Shown here in pieces: positions 45,741 through 56,752 of a DNA stretch of 64,000 nucleotides; position 1 is the stretch's first letter; each line of letters opens with the position of its first letter. The stretch is from Gerris lacustris. Lineage: Eukaryota > Arthropoda > Insecta > Hemiptera > Gerridae. Location: NCBI GenBank assembly GCA_951217055.1, contig OX578281.1, positions 29,064,101-29,128,100 on the forward strand, given 5' to 3'. The notes under the pieces were generated by a model. That model had not been told where the DNA came from, ran no database searches, and saw only the letters and a list, made by a program, of their open reading frames with translations. The position numbers were made by a program, and so were the translations under genes.

Positions 45741-46403
45741 TGAATCTGCTTCATATTTGTGAACCTGTTTAATAATTGGATATTAAGTTCTCTGTACATG
45801 TGGTTATATACTGAACTCTGTGTTATATGTTCATTACGGCTTATGGTAGTCGATGCGATGTTCTCATGTCTTGTTGCTCCATGAAATATTATTTTTCTAT
45901 ATTATTAAAAAAGTTTTGTAAAAAAATAAGCTATGGAGTAAGAAAGAGAAGGGTAGACTAAACTATTGTAGTAGTAGGAGTTAGAGAAATCCTCCCCTTC
46001 TTTGTTGGAAAGGGAAGTAGATATCTCGTACTACACTCTGTCCGTTAATGATTCGTAGCAGTTTCTTTTTTTACATTTCATGTACTTCTCATTGCTTTTT
46101 TGAGGCATATGCTTCCAATTTTCCTGACATGTTATATGTTTTTAAAACAAGAAGATATGACCTAAAAGACAATGTTAACCCAGTTTTACTTCCAATCGTA
46201 AAAATATTTTTTGGTTTTTCATTAATTGTCGACAATTTTCATCGTGGATAGTTCGTTTTTATATCTGTTCAAACAACTATCAAAGACGAGTCAAATAAAA
46301 AAAATATATCGAATAAAAATTCCCAAAATTATAGGCAAAATAATTCATCAAAAGTTTTTCTTACAAAATAGTATAACTTATTACAAATTAATTAATTATG
46401 GCT

Positions 46404-46482
46404 TGTACTGTTCCCTGCACGCCTTGCACCGGGGTAGAGCATTCGACTACGGTCCCCAACGTTATTGGTTCGAGTACATGTG
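46404..46482 (+). repeat. tRNA-Cys-like SINE or tRNA pseudogene
   Basis: GGGGTAGAGCATTCGACTAC and GGTCCCC match the D-arm to anticodon-arm part of tRNA-Cys-type sequences (GGTAGAGCATTCGACTG, GGTCCCC), and TTGGTTCGAGTAC gives a B box. The anticodon region is broken (no GCA in a seven-base loop) and the acceptor does not pair. A degenerate tRNA-derived repeat is most likely. Confidence 0.5.
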
Positions 46483-46959
46483 ACTACACCCATATTTTTT
46501 TATCCAAAATAAACCTTATAACTTTAGGACTTTAATTCCGAATTTATTACGGTTAGCCAGCATTTTAAGTTTTAATTCTCAGCGTGCAGTGCTTTTTAAT
46601 GTCTTTTTCTTCCCCTCTTCAGTTATATATGAATAATTTAATTTCATGGCATTTCTTGAGCACACTCTTTAATGTCGAGGAATATTTTTTTTTTTTTTTA
46701 GTTTTGGGCCATGAATAAGGTGTCACACGTGGATAAGAATAGAACACAAGTTCAACGTGAATTCAAATATAAGATAAATCGGCGTTTTTCTCGAAGTATT
46801 TTTGAACTTTAGCTTCAACATTTTCATAAGCGTGTTTTTAGTAAAGTTGAGCCAATCCCGTATAAAATGTAGAAGGAATATTGGATCTTTTTTCGCGTCG
46901 CCGGTATCGATCATTGAGTGGGTTAATTGTGTTCTGTCATACACGGGGATTTTCCAAGA

Positions 46960-47200
46960 GCCCCCCCCCCCCCCCCCCCCCCGGATATAGGGATTAAATT
47001 AATTTTGTGGAAGAGCAATAGGGGAAAGGTCCGAAAAGGGTTGGGCCTCGATTGTAGGGCACCACCAGGTAGCGGAGTGGAGGGTCCGCCTTCCATTAGA
47101 AGGGACGGTGTGGGGTGGAGGGTGGAGAAGGGGCGTCTATTAGGGAATTAATTATTGCCGGTCGGGGGTGGACGTAGTAGGGTCTTCTCTTTTACAGGTA
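46960..47200. other. C20 run and G-rich stretch; possible splice point at 47197
   Basis: A C run of about 20 is followed by 180 bp rich in GGG triplets, which could form quadruplex structures on the plus strand. At 47197/47198 GGTCTTCTCTTTTACAG is followed by GTAATT, a weaker acceptor-donor juxtaposition than the one at 40834; all three frames after it close at once. No protein is supported. Confidence 0.35.
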
Positions 47201-47879
47201 ATTAAATGATTTATCGGGTCCTGATAAAAACTACACCCTCCCTACTCGAAAACTGATTAATTTAACGTCGAATCCTTGTTTCAATATTTACCTTGGTGAA
47301 AACAATCGCCGTCAAGTATTTCCTTGTTACAGATATTGTCCCGTTCGTACTTCGGGCCCTTTGTCATTTGGATAAATCCATCGATGTTATTTTATAATCA
47401 AAAGTGTCGGTGACTATTTTACATGAAAAACATTACGAGTAGATCTGTCATTTTAATTTAGCTTTTCCACTTTATACTTATCCAAGTATTTACTCTACTC
47501 GTATTACATTATTTTTCCATCTTGATAAGAACTTTTAAATTGATTCCTCCGTAATATTTTATTTAAAATTTTTCCTTTTAGGAATAGCAGGATTTATTTA
47601 TGTTTTTGTATAATTTTATTAAAAGGAAAGAAGAAAAAAAAAAAAAAAAATTGAATTTTTATGAAGGCTATAAAAAGTTGATTTTGAGACTTGCTATTTC
47701 TTATGTTTAACCTTAATCTTTTAATTTTATTTCTACCTTCCTACGTTTGTTTATTGCAATTTAATTATTTATGGTGCAAGATAATATAGTGAGTTTAATG
47801 TCTCGAAATGCATGATTTTTGGGTAAAGACCAGTGTCTCGAATGAAGCAGAGCTCCTAATTGAGTTGAAGTTGTTAGTT

Positions 47880-48400
47880 TGAGCTTAGTGGTTAGTTAGT
47901 ACTTGATTCTAAAACCAAGATCTAAACCGTGTGAGACATGTATTAACCTAGGCTGTTGATCACTAAAGAACTGTTGAAGACTAAAGAAAAACTGTGGTGT
48001 CATCACTGTGGTTAGTGATGACACCGGGTTGGTGTGTATAATTGGCATTTTACAACGGGTAAGACGCCTCTGCACTTCAGTAGCTATACCCATTTATATC
48101 GCGAATCTGTTTGAACCTTGCGTGAGACCACTTGCTTTAGTCGGAAATTGGTGCTGGAAGCTTCAGTTTCCAAAGCACGATTGGTAGCAATGAACCTTGG
48201 ACCTCTGGTATCCTTAGACCTCTCTTTAAATTCTTGGTATTCCAGGAAAATCCGCTTTGAAGACAACTTTTTGCTTTACTACTATACTATAGTTGAGCAT
48301 CGTTTAACACCAGGCATCGTTGTGTAATCGTGAGGTTGGCACCATGATGCTTTTCGTTGGCCACTTGGCCACTTTTCGTTGGAATTTATTACCATTACAG
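47880..48400. other. Moderately GC-rich sequence flanking the SINE, no gene called
   Basis: Frames on both strands (for example 48118-48327 +) are somewhat coding-like but overlap each other, and no splice pair or domain supports either. A 16-bp inverted string (GGTGTCATCACTGTGG / GTTAGTGATGACACC) forms a hairpin near 47996-48024. Confidence 0.35.
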
Positions 48401-48783
48401 TAGTACTAGTAATCTAGTACTTCCTACTAGACGGGTAGGACGAACCACTTGTTCGAACCTAGCAATTAGGCCATCTTTTAGGGCCATTTTACTAGCCCCG
48501 TGGTGGAGAGTTCCAGCTACTTCACACATCATACTTTTGTACATTGTACCGCCGAAGCGAGTATGGTGTGGTCATTAGTGAGCTATATAATCGTGCGTCA
48601 AAGCGTGGGGGAAGAGTGCCCCATAGGGGGTGTTCCTCACCCTGCTCCGTCCGCGATTCATAGATGCAATTATGAGTATTATGGCTCGGGATCGAACCCA
48701 CGACCTCGAGTCGCCTCGACGTATTGATAGCTGGGCGCCCGCCTAGAGCCCCTCGGCTACGCTGGCTCCCTATTACCATTACA
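48387..48783 (-). mobile_element. tRNA-derived SINE with 13-bp target-site duplication
   Basis: TATTACCATTACA occurs at 48387-48399 and again at 48771-48783, bracketing 371 bp. Read on the minus strand from 48770, the insert begins with a tRNA-like head: GCCAGCGTAGCCGAGGGGCT (Leu/Ser-type D arm, A box), a variable-arm-like GTCGAGGCGACTCGAGG, and GTGGGTTCGATCCCGAG (B box). A 280-bp body follows, ending in AGTACTAGATTACTAG repeats, not poly-A. Acceptor and T stems are imperfect, as expected for a SINE head. This is the best-delimited retroposon of the window. Confidence 0.88.
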
Positions 48784-49485
48784 AATCATATGAGTGTCCT
48801 ACAATAATCTCGGTGTAAACAATTAAAACAGTTAGTTTGTTTTGCTACTGTCGCTTTAATGGGGACTGTGGATTATCAGCACTTAAAAGAATATGCTATA
48901 AGAATTGAGAGAAACAGGCTTTGTGCTTGGAAGTGCAGTCGAAGAATTTTCGAAGGAAAATTGGGGTGAAGCTAGTTTTTATTAAACCTATGGGGTGGGT
49001 GGGTACCTTGGCTTGGGAGAAGGGAGCTGTAAACAAATTATATTTGGGACGGTAGTTAAATGAATGAGGTCCTTCTAAGAGGACCGCAGCCCTGTATAAA
49101 TACCTCGACCAGCAGTCAGTATTAAATTACAAACCTGGTTGGAAATATAATGAAGGGCAAATTCACAGACCATTCCCTACGGACAGCTAGGAGAGACGTG
49201 CCCACACGCCTGGGGGAAGTATCATGCTTTCTTCTATTATAAGTACACAGCAGGTTAAATAAATATACTTTGGTGGCCAGAGATCTTTAGGGAGTCTGCT
49301 TCAGGCATGACCTTTATCTCTCCCAAATGTCCCCTTTACTTTAACTCTACCTATACCGGCGCGGCGTTTAATTAAATAACGTTCCTTTTCCTTTGTTAGA
49401 TTAGAATATCGTCGAGTTCTTTTTTAATTAGGCTGGAACACTAACAGACTATTGCTACAAGAGCTAAATTCAATTAACTTTTTTT

Positions 49486-49850
49486 ACTTTCTTAAATACA
49501 TATAATATACATTGAGGGAATGTATTTAGATGTCGCGAAGATTTTATTTTTGAGATTTTGAGCTTTTACACGTTTTAAGGACCCCTGAGTCCAAAAGGGT
49601 TTGTCTGTCTGTGCAGGCGCGTGGAGCCTAGACTACCGAGCTGATTTCGATTCAATTTGGTTTCCGTTCAGAAACATCTTGAGGTGAAATCGAAAATTGA
49701 ATTTTAGTGTGCTCCAAAAAACGTTTGACGAAAACGTGCATAAAATTATGTCTCAAAATCGTTTCCAACGATTTTGGTATAAGCCAATTGACTTCGAATT
49801 CAACCATATAATATCGTTTTCCAGGGAAAAATCTAGTTTCCAAAATAATG
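49486..49850 (+). mobile_element. Family B element, partial
   Basis: Starts ACTTTCTTAAATACA and keeps TTTTTGAGATTTTGAG, GACCCCTGAGTCCAAAAG, GTCTGTGCAGGCGCGTGGAG, CATCTTGAGGTGAAATCG, AAATCGTTTCCAACGATTTT and CCAGGGAAAAATCTAGTTTCC. The B-box end is missing. Confidence 0.72.
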
Positions 49851-50130
49851 ATAAAATTTAATAAATGGCATATAATAATGGCAATAAATAATGGCAAATT
49901 TAAGCGATTTTATTTTCTCTTTTTTTAATTTTTTCTCTTCTCTACTTATTGTCGAGGGTATATACAAAAACGGACATTTTTGGTTAATAAAAGAGATAAA
50001 ATATAATGGCTTTTTTTAATATTCTTTTTTTTTCTAAAAAGTCTGTTTTTAAATACCATCGACAATGTATAGAGGAGAGATACATTTTTTATAAAATAGG
50101 AAATAAAATGGCTTTTCATTTGCTGATAAG

Positions 50131-50848
50131 GAAGGGTGGGAAATGCACCTACCGCTTCTAGACATCCGGAAGTATATGATATTTTTTATATTTATTTATT
50201 TTTCGTTCAAGTAATACAAACCAGATGAGTGGAAATTAATTGACTTAAAAACTTTTAGGCATCCAGAAATTGACATAGTTAACATGGAAATGTTGGTCTA
50301 GTGAAGTGCGTTTGCCGATGAGTTTTTTTCCCTGCCCTTGAAGAATACGGCACAGATGATAACACACTTTTCCAACAAGATGGGGCAACTTGATGCTTGC
50401 ATTTCCAGGACGTCTCGTCAGTGTGATTTTCCATGTCCTGCCCGTTCCTCAGATTTGATTGCTCCTTGTTTTTCTTTTGGGTTCTTTTCGAAAACAACCC
50501 ACCAATATCCATTGATGATTTGGAGGAGAGAATTTGCACAGAAATTAATAACATATCCTTAGAAACCCTTCGCAAAGTTATGTGAAGTTTTGCTGCCAGC
50601 CTTAGACAATATTTTGCTAGCCAAGGATGCCATTTGACAGACACTATCTTTAAAAAATAATGTTTTTTTCATTCATTAAATTAATTTTCACTTAACTATG
50701 ATATTCTTAACTATTATATTTCTTGAACGAACAATAAATTTAAAATTTAATTTATTTATTTCTGGGTGTCTAGAAGTGATAAGTGCAATATCCACCCTTC
50801 TCCCCACACCAGCCCCCGCTAAAATGGCTGTTTGACCACCACACCCTG
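50131..50848 (+). mobile_element. Mariner/IS630-type element remnant
   Basis: Subterminal inverted repeats 50131-50170 and 50761-50800 match at 32 of 40 positions (GAAGGGTGG..., CACTTCTAGACACCC-like). A transposase remnant lies between them. The right outer end reads ...CACACCCTG followed by TA, and CAGGGTGTGG at a TA target is a usual terminus of this superfamily. The matching left outer end is not recognizable, so the left side is decayed or truncated. Most of the transposase gene is missing. Confidence 0.75.
50371..50660 (+). pseudogene. Decayed C-terminal part of a mariner/IS630-type DDE transposase
   Basis: Pieces in more than one frame follow the usual C-terminal order: FQQDGAT (the second catalytic Asp motif), a Pro-Ala-Arg-Ser-Ser-Asp-Leu stretch corresponding to the third acidic motif, then NNPPISIDDLEERICTEINN, ISLETLRKV and a C-terminal HLTDTIFKK before a stop at 50660. 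The Asp-Phe-Phe-Leu-Trp part of the third motif is destroyed by a small deletion (reads CFSFGFF), a stop interrupts one frame, and another stop follows LRKVM. The N-terminal half, including the first catalytic Asp, is absent. Nonfunctional. The minus-strand frame over this region is a shadow. Confidence 0.85.
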
Positions 50849-51446
50849 TATATAAGAAAGTAGTGTTCGAGCTGGTTGGACCTATTTTTTCATTTGTTCT
50901 CTTCTGTTAAGTATATAACATTTCTACTGATCGTAATTAATAACACATGACATTATTGAAACAGTATTTTAATCGCCGTATACAACAGAATATTGATGTC
51001 CACAATCTTTGAATTATATATATAAATAATTACAATAGAGAGAAGTGAAATAAATGACGTAACATCGAATGGTTTTAGAATTTTTAATTATTGTTTCACT
51101 GGTAAATTATTAAATAATAATAAAATTGATTTTGTATAATTTGCATATAATAGTCACCCAGCGTAGTTTCTACATCGTTACACGTGGCAGAGATGAACAC
51201 TTGGGGGGAAATGCTCGCTACTGAATAGAGAAACCTTGAATCCACTCCACAATATTCTATAATTTTACTCTATATTTTACTGTTTATTTATTTCAAATAT
51301 TACTTCATTGAGTAGCTGAAAGCTTCTTAAAGCAGTCTTAAGATGCGTATCTTGACGAGTGAATTTTCTCCATTCGACGCTCGTCGTGACTTAAATTTCC
51401 ATGCCCTAAATCAAACCTGACGCTGGCCAGTCAAAACATGGTATAA

Positions 51447-51600
51447 ATGACAGGAGTTGTCTTCGCTGGTGCGTTCCGACCGCCACTCGGTCATGCTGTG
51501 CAAAAGTCACGTGTCCGATCCAGTTATGGTGATTTCCAACGTCGTCGGGACGTCTTGCGGTACTTTTATACTTTCTCATTCTTTTTAGTATTTATTTTAT
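51447..51600 (+). repeat. GC-raised segment, possible SINE or exon
   Basis: An ATG frame (MTGVVFAGAFRPPLGHAVQK...) has raised GC for about 110 bp and then runs into T-rich sequence. The same segment holds GTGTCCGATCCAG, a degenerate B box, and GGTGCGTTCCGACCGCC upstream, so a decayed tRNA-derived repeat is as likely as an exon. No splice donor is clear. Confidence 0.25.
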
Positions 51601-52199
51601 TCGTTGTATTTATTATTTCGTATTTATTTATTATTTTTCTTTTTAGTATACATGAGAATGTACAGGAGTAGAAGAAGAAACTACACGGAGGAATAAAGAC
51701 ATCTTTTTTTCCTCCTCAATCTGTTTCGTTTTCTTTTCCATTAAGACTGTTTAGGGAATGCAAAAGGCTTCTGCTACATTCCAATGCTGGGAATATTCTC
51801 TTTGGAGAAAAAATAATGCCCGGAGTTGAAACACCCTCTTCTTCCTTATTGGACCTGATTCTTGTAAAATCCAATTTCGATTTGGAATCCCTAATTCTAT
51901 ATTGACTTTTCTTCTGCAGAATTCCCTTTTTCCGAGTTCTGCTTGCGGACCTTTGATTCCACTCTCCATTGCTTTATCCTATGATTAGTAAATCTTTGGA
52001 GATATGAAAAATTCTGTTTTCACTTTTCTTCTAAGCTCGGTCCGACTGCAGGTTTCAATCACCCAACTTATTTTCATTTCGATTATTAATGTTAATTCCT
52101 GAGGGGTCCTTACTACCTACAATCTAGAAGCTAGAAGGTTATTATTGTATTTTTATCAGCTAGTTGAACAAAAGCAAAGAACAATCAAATTATGATTGT

Positions 52200-52430
52200 T
52201 TTACTTCTCTGTTAATCTAACTTTACCTTCGTCTCTTTTGATTTAACTTTACCTTTTCAGCCCAACCCACCCTTCATATCGCTTAATCTAACCGGCCCTT
52301 CATCTCTGTTGATTCACTCTGACCTACAACTTTATTAATCCAACCTAAACTTTACCTCGTCTCTATTTATCTATTCTAACCTTAATCTCTATTGATCTAA
52401 TCTTAACCTCATCTGCGCTCACCCTAAAGA
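52200..52430 (+). repeat. Degenerate tandem repeat, unit about 27-30 bp
   Basis: Loose repeats of a CTTTACCTTCGTCTCT(T/G)TTGA / TCTAAC pattern occur about seven times, and similar wording (CACCTCTGTTG, TTTATCTCTGCCGACCCAAC) reappears at 53060-53170, so the array may once have been longer. Confidence 0.5.
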
Positions 52431-52582
52431 AGACTGTCTCATCTCAAAATTTGTCGATTTTGAGTTACGAACACCACCATGTAGAAAACAAATTAGCTCT
52501 ATCTTACCTGCTTACCGACATTAGTCTAGTGCGTTCCAGTACCACAGAAGTCGCAAGTGACGTTATTGCTCTAAGAAGATAA

Positions 52583-52612
52583 TGGGGTTGGCTGAGAAGA
52601 AGAGTGTCACAA
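52583..52612 (+). CDS. Possible first coding exon (short)
   Basis: AAGATAATGG gives a well-placed ATG (A at -3, G at +4) followed by ten codons (MGLAEKKSVT) and a consensus donor (ACAA|GTAAGTTGG). The upstream 170 bp are GC-raised, as a 5' UTR might be. Nothing downstream in the window was matched as a partner exon. Chance cannot be excluded. Confidence 0.2.
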
Positions 52613-53234
52613 GTAAGTTGGTAGGAATCATTCATAGCAGTAGGATGCGCTAAGTTTCGTCATTACTGTTTTATTGTCTTATGACTAATAACTTAGAGAT
52701 TAACACATTGAGATCTCATGAAGCAGGAATAGTGTACTAACTGTAACAATTTTAGGGCAAGAGAGTCATATCTCTACAACCAAATTCCTGATGTTAATTC
52801 AATACAGTCACATCTCAAACTCTGATCATATTCAGTGATAAAACAGCTCAGGCAACATTATTAAACAAAAGGTAGAGTCAATTTATACGTTATTATAAGA
52901 GAGAATGGTTTGATGTGTGCTAAAAATCAACTATAAATTATTTTAAAATAAATGCATGATATCAGGAATTTTTCAAACTTTACAAATTCAATTTCCCAAC
53001 AATTGAAAATTTTGTGACAGTCCTCTTCTGGGTTAACGATTCTCTTCTTATATAATCTTCTTCACCTCTGTTGTTGTCAACTTTTATCTTCTATTGGTCT
53101 TACCAATCCTTTATCTCTGCCGACCCAACCATTCTTTTCACCTCATCTAAATTCACAGTTGATTCCAACTTGATATTAGCTGACTTTTATCGATCTTAAT
53201 CTTTTTAGTCACAATTTGGGTAAAAACTTTTGGA

Positions 53235-53600
53235 AAGAAGTTCCTTATAGCACGTTCTGGAGCCCGGGAGTGAATCCGAAAAAACGACCGTCACAAAACT
53301 AAAAAAATCTACCGATGACGATATTTTCAGTAAAAGTTGACCGAGTTAGTTGAAATTTGGTACACATGTTCATTTTACCAATGCCCAGGCTGAGTTCGTT
53401 GGACAACGTTATCCGCCCAAGCGTTCACGTGCAACGCTCGCGTAAACGTAAGCTTCAAATTTAAAATTGGAATTTTAGGACGGGAAAAAAATTCTAACTT
53501 CATCTATTTAATGAGACAAACAACTTTTTTAATTTTTTTTTTTTTTTTTTTATTAAAACAAACACCGACACTGCTTTGAAGTGATAAAGATCGCTAAATT
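53235..53600 (+). mobile_element. Family A subtype 2 interior fragment
   Basis: Holds ACATGTTCATTTTACCAATG, GAGTTCGTTGGACAACGTTA and CACGTGCAACGCTCGCGTAA, the reverse complement of the minus-strand copies at 24410-24720 and 30300-30500. The hairpin start and tail are missing. Confidence 0.65.
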
Positions 53601-53609
53601 TATTAAAGC

Positions 53610-54600
53610 AGACCTAAACGTTTAAAATAAAAAAACGTTTTTACCGATCTTACGTTCTGATGTAATGATTTTAATAAAACTTCTTAAATATCGTCTAAAG
53701 TACAATTGAAACAGGCATGTAAAATTTCAACCTGATGCAACCGGACGTTTTTGAGTAAGGGTAGGGAAGATAATATATATTTTATAACATTTTAAATTAG
53801 TAGGCCGGGTAGGTAGAAAACAGTCTTATTTCCTACTAAGTACAAACATACTCTTAAACTAAGTATAAACTCATCATGATTAACTTTTTTCTCAATATTC
53901 AATACATATTTATTGCAAGACGCTTGCTTTAATGATACAAATAATGCTTTTCTTTTAATATTGCCTTATCTCCGCTAAGTACAAAAGTACACTTAGTTAC
54001 TTTTAATTTTGTATCTTTTCTAACTTCGCCATGTATAAGTAGTTGGCAAAGTATGCGTACTTAGCAGTGTGGTTTTATAATTTATATTTAATGAAAAATG
54101 TAAGGAACTTTGTTGCTACCAGGTGTCCCGCGACACCACACGTCTTTTTTGTGATTCTCGGTCTTAAATCAATTTAAAGTTGTTCTTATGGAGCCGTTGA
54201 TATGGTACTGTACCTCATTATATTATTTTTCAAAATTGCCAGCTCAGTATTTTGTATTTTTTAAATTGTTATTTTAATTTGTTTTTACTTTTAATTATAT
54301 ACAACGCAATTATAATTGTCTTGAAGAGACGCTGTACAGAGTTTATTGTTAGCAATGAATTTAAGATGCCGAGTGTTAAATGCATTCTAAAGATTTGAGC
54401 CAAATTACTTTTCGGAATTACATAGATTTATTTAGAGGAAAAAAACATGACGAGAGCTAATTCTTCATTATGACGTAAGACAGACAAAATATTATTCTTA
54501 GCTCGTCTGAAAAATAAGCAAATTAGTTTTCCAAAATACTTGTTATATAAACTTTACTTGTGTCATTTATTTTATTACTTTAGACAAAGTAAATATTATC
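53610..54600. other. No supported feature
   Basis: AT-rich. A short string CTAAGTACAAA(A/C)(G/A)TAC occurs near 53837 and 53976. No exon or element boundary is recognized. Confidence 0.5.
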
Positions 54601-54719
54601 TTCACATCTTTACAGGTGTTACTCAATCTGTTAAGTTTTTCTGCTAATGTTTAACCAAATCCAATGATTGTTGCATAAGATGGGTAGAAAACAAAAAAAT
54701 GAAAATAACAATAACAATA

Positions 54720-54850
54720 GTACATTACGCGTCGAGTGCGGAAAGTAGCATTTTGCATGCGAGTGTGGAGTTTGCAAAACCACCTGTTGTGGAGTTGGTA
54801 AAACCACACGAGCAATGCAAAATGCCGTTTTCGCACGAGTTGCGTACCGT
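54720..54850. mobile_element. Short MITE-like inverted repeat inside the recombinase gene's intron
   Basis: TACATTACGCGTCGAGTGCG (54720 on) is inverted near 54850 (CGCACGAGTTGCGTACCGTA), with a second pair inside (GCATTTTGCATGCGAGTGTGG / CCACACGAGCAATGCAAAATG). About 130 bp in all. It lies just downstream of the putative donor of the 54901-55035 exon on the minus strand. Confidence 0.6.
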
Positions 54851-54900
54851 ACTTTATCTGCGATTGTTAGATTTAAATAATAAATACAGAAACAAATAAA

Positions 54901-55035
54901 CTTGCTGTATGTAAGTTCGTATCTCTCTCTTGATAAAGATGGCATTAATTCATTAGTTGTATTTTTTGCCGAATTAATTATTTCTGGATGAGAATTATTC
55001 TCCACATTTTCGTCAAAGTCACTTGATTCACTCAT
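54901..55035 (-). CDS. N-terminal exon of a Crypton-type tyrosine recombinase-like protein
   Basis: A minus-strand ATG in good context (AAAACAATGAG) opens an acidic N-terminus (MSESSDFDENVENNSHPEII) followed by NELMPSLSRERYELTYSKF. The pattern 'LxPxxSxxRYxxxYxxF' is the start of the SAM-like core-binding domain in the tyrosine recombinase-like proteins derived from Crypton/phage-integrase-type elements that are common in insects. Coding character ends at about residue 45, where AGCAA|GTTTAT could be a donor; beyond it the frame runs into a MITE-like inverted repeat. No catalytic domain is in the window. Either the first exon of a gene or a broken element. Confidence 0.5.
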
Positions 55036-55133
55036 TGTTTTTCACTAAAAACTCGATATAAATAGTTACTTTAATAAAAGAACACCAAATTAGTTTTGTT
55101 AAATGTAAACAAACTCACTAATCGTGCGTAAAG

Positions 55134-55189
55134 CTGAAGAATTCCTCTTCTTTACCGCACTAGTGTGGTAAAGAAGAGGAATTCTTCAG
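55134..55189. repeat. 56-bp hairpin palindrome
   Basis: CTGAAGAATTCCTCTTCTTT ACCGCAC (55134-55160) is reverse-complementary to 55163-55189 at 26 of 27 positions with only TA between. It lies about 100 bp upstream of the recombinase-like ATG on the minus strand, so it could affect its promoter. Confidence 0.9.
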
Positions 55190-55689
55190 AACTATGAGAC
55201 GCGCATGCGCAATGAATACAAGTACGTAAATAATCACTTTCTACGCATCTAAACAAAGATATAATGTTTATATTTCGTATCAATCGTAGATAAACTTATT
55301 TTATTCAATACAAATTATTAAATTATATTTATTTAGGGGGATTCCTTAAGCTTTATTCGATTTTTTTAAAGGTAGCATTACCTTTTTCGTGTATCTCTTA
55401 TTCTTGAAAAGATATGTGATAGTTTACCAAAAGCAAATCGTGTAGATGTGTTAAGTTCCGACCTCTTTTCTAATAATAATAATCTAATGATGTGTTGATC
55501 GAGATAAAAACCAAAGTAATAAGCTAAAACTTTCTATCTGAAAGCAAATAATCTAATTAATAAAGTTTGGTTCTCTGTCAATTTTTGGAAAAACTTTTTT
55601 CAGTAAAATATTTTTTTGATTCCGTTTTATTAAAACTTATAATGAATGATTTCTCTTGCTTTACGAAAGTACCAAAACGACCCCTAGTT

Positions 55690-56190
55690 ACCTTTAGGCT
55701 AAGTTTGTTTTTTGACGAGTTGAATTGTCACGATAAGTAAGATACCGGGAATGTAAAGTTTGGGGCCCGGGGTACGTGTTTATTTGCAGAGTGTGACTGT
55801 TTAAGATTGCCACAGGTTTAGAAGTTGAGGACGGGCCCTTATATATCAAGTCAATTTTAACTTTTCCCTCAGGAAGGGGTAAGGGTTGGTGGGGGCAATT
55901 TAACTTAGTTAGGTAAAGGGGTAGTAAGGGCGGAGGCAATCATGGCCCGAAATAACCTCGTGTTCAGTCCCTGTGACCTCACCCTTTCCATGGCCCTAAG
56001 GCCCGGTTCCTCAGAAAAGGGATGGAAGCCTTCGTCAGGGAGAAAGTCTTATTTGGAAGGGCCCTCTTATAACTCTATCTCTTATATAGCAACCCTTCAA
56101 AACTCTACTTATACACCCACATTTATATCCATTGCATCATTCCTTTGCCCTATCGCTAACTTCTTATCCCCTCCCCTTTAAATCTCAACC
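55690..56190. other. GC-raised stretch, unclassified
   Basis: Contains an open frame at 55942-56181 (+) and an overlapping minus frame, both C/T or G/A biased. Repeated GGGCCC/AAGGGCCC strings (55833, 56057) and GGGCCCGGGG suggest an old GC-rich element, but no matching inverted ends were found. Confidence 0.3.
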
Positions 56191-56585
56191 TTTCAATAAA
56201 ACTTTTATTTCTAATGACAAAATATAATGTAGCTGTTCTCGTGTGTTATGATGTATTATCTTTCAATAAACGATTCTCTCACCTCTATAGAACTAGAATG
56301 TAAGGATTTGGAAGAAAATTTCTTACATTTATCTGATTCTCTAATACTTTATTCTGAGCTAGTGTAACCAGTAGGTTACACATGCTGAACAATTAAATTA
56401 GCAATTAAACATAAGCTAAAATAAAGGAAACAGCTTCTATAAATTTATCGTGAGAGTAAGTCCCACGTATAAAGTTGTATAAGCCCTTAGGCCGTCCTAG
56501 GCACTAGGCACTTAAAAGATTGTTGCGCCACGGAGGTAGAGTTGGCTAGTAAGTTCCAAAAATTCTCGATAGAAGCATCTATTTT

Positions 56586-56752
56586 GCTTCCGAGCTTGTT
56601 AAGGTAACGGAAACTATGTGATTGTTCTGAAGAAGGAAAATGTGTTATGTCTCTGACAGAAATCCGACAAATAAAAATTAAATTAATTTAATTATAGTGG
56701 GTCATAAATTCATAGGATAGGACCCAAGAAAGCTATGCTCCACTCTAATTGA
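56586..56752 (+). mobile_element. Family A element, internally deleted
   Basis: Has the start GCTTCCGAGCTTGTTAAGG and GAAACTATGTGATTGTTCTG, then jumps to the end region (AGGACCCAAGAAAGCTATGC, CACTCTAATTGA). About 370 bp of the interior is missing, so only the two ends are kept. Confidence 0.72.

Noticed and set aside
46404..46482. Functional tRNA-Cys gene
   Set aside because: The anticodon loop is broken and the acceptor ends do not pair; retained only as a tRNA-derived repeat.
50279..50644. 121-codon minus-strand frame
   Set aside because: Shadow of the transposase remnant on the plus strand.
51751..51969. 72-codon minus-strand ATG frame
   Set aside because: Complete with start and stop but built from loosely repeated GGAAT/TTCC strings, with no domain and no nearby gene signals.
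54631..54900. Downstream part of the 134-codon minus frame
   Set aside because: Beyond residue 45 it loses coding character and reads through a MITE-like inverted repeat; only the first exon is kept.
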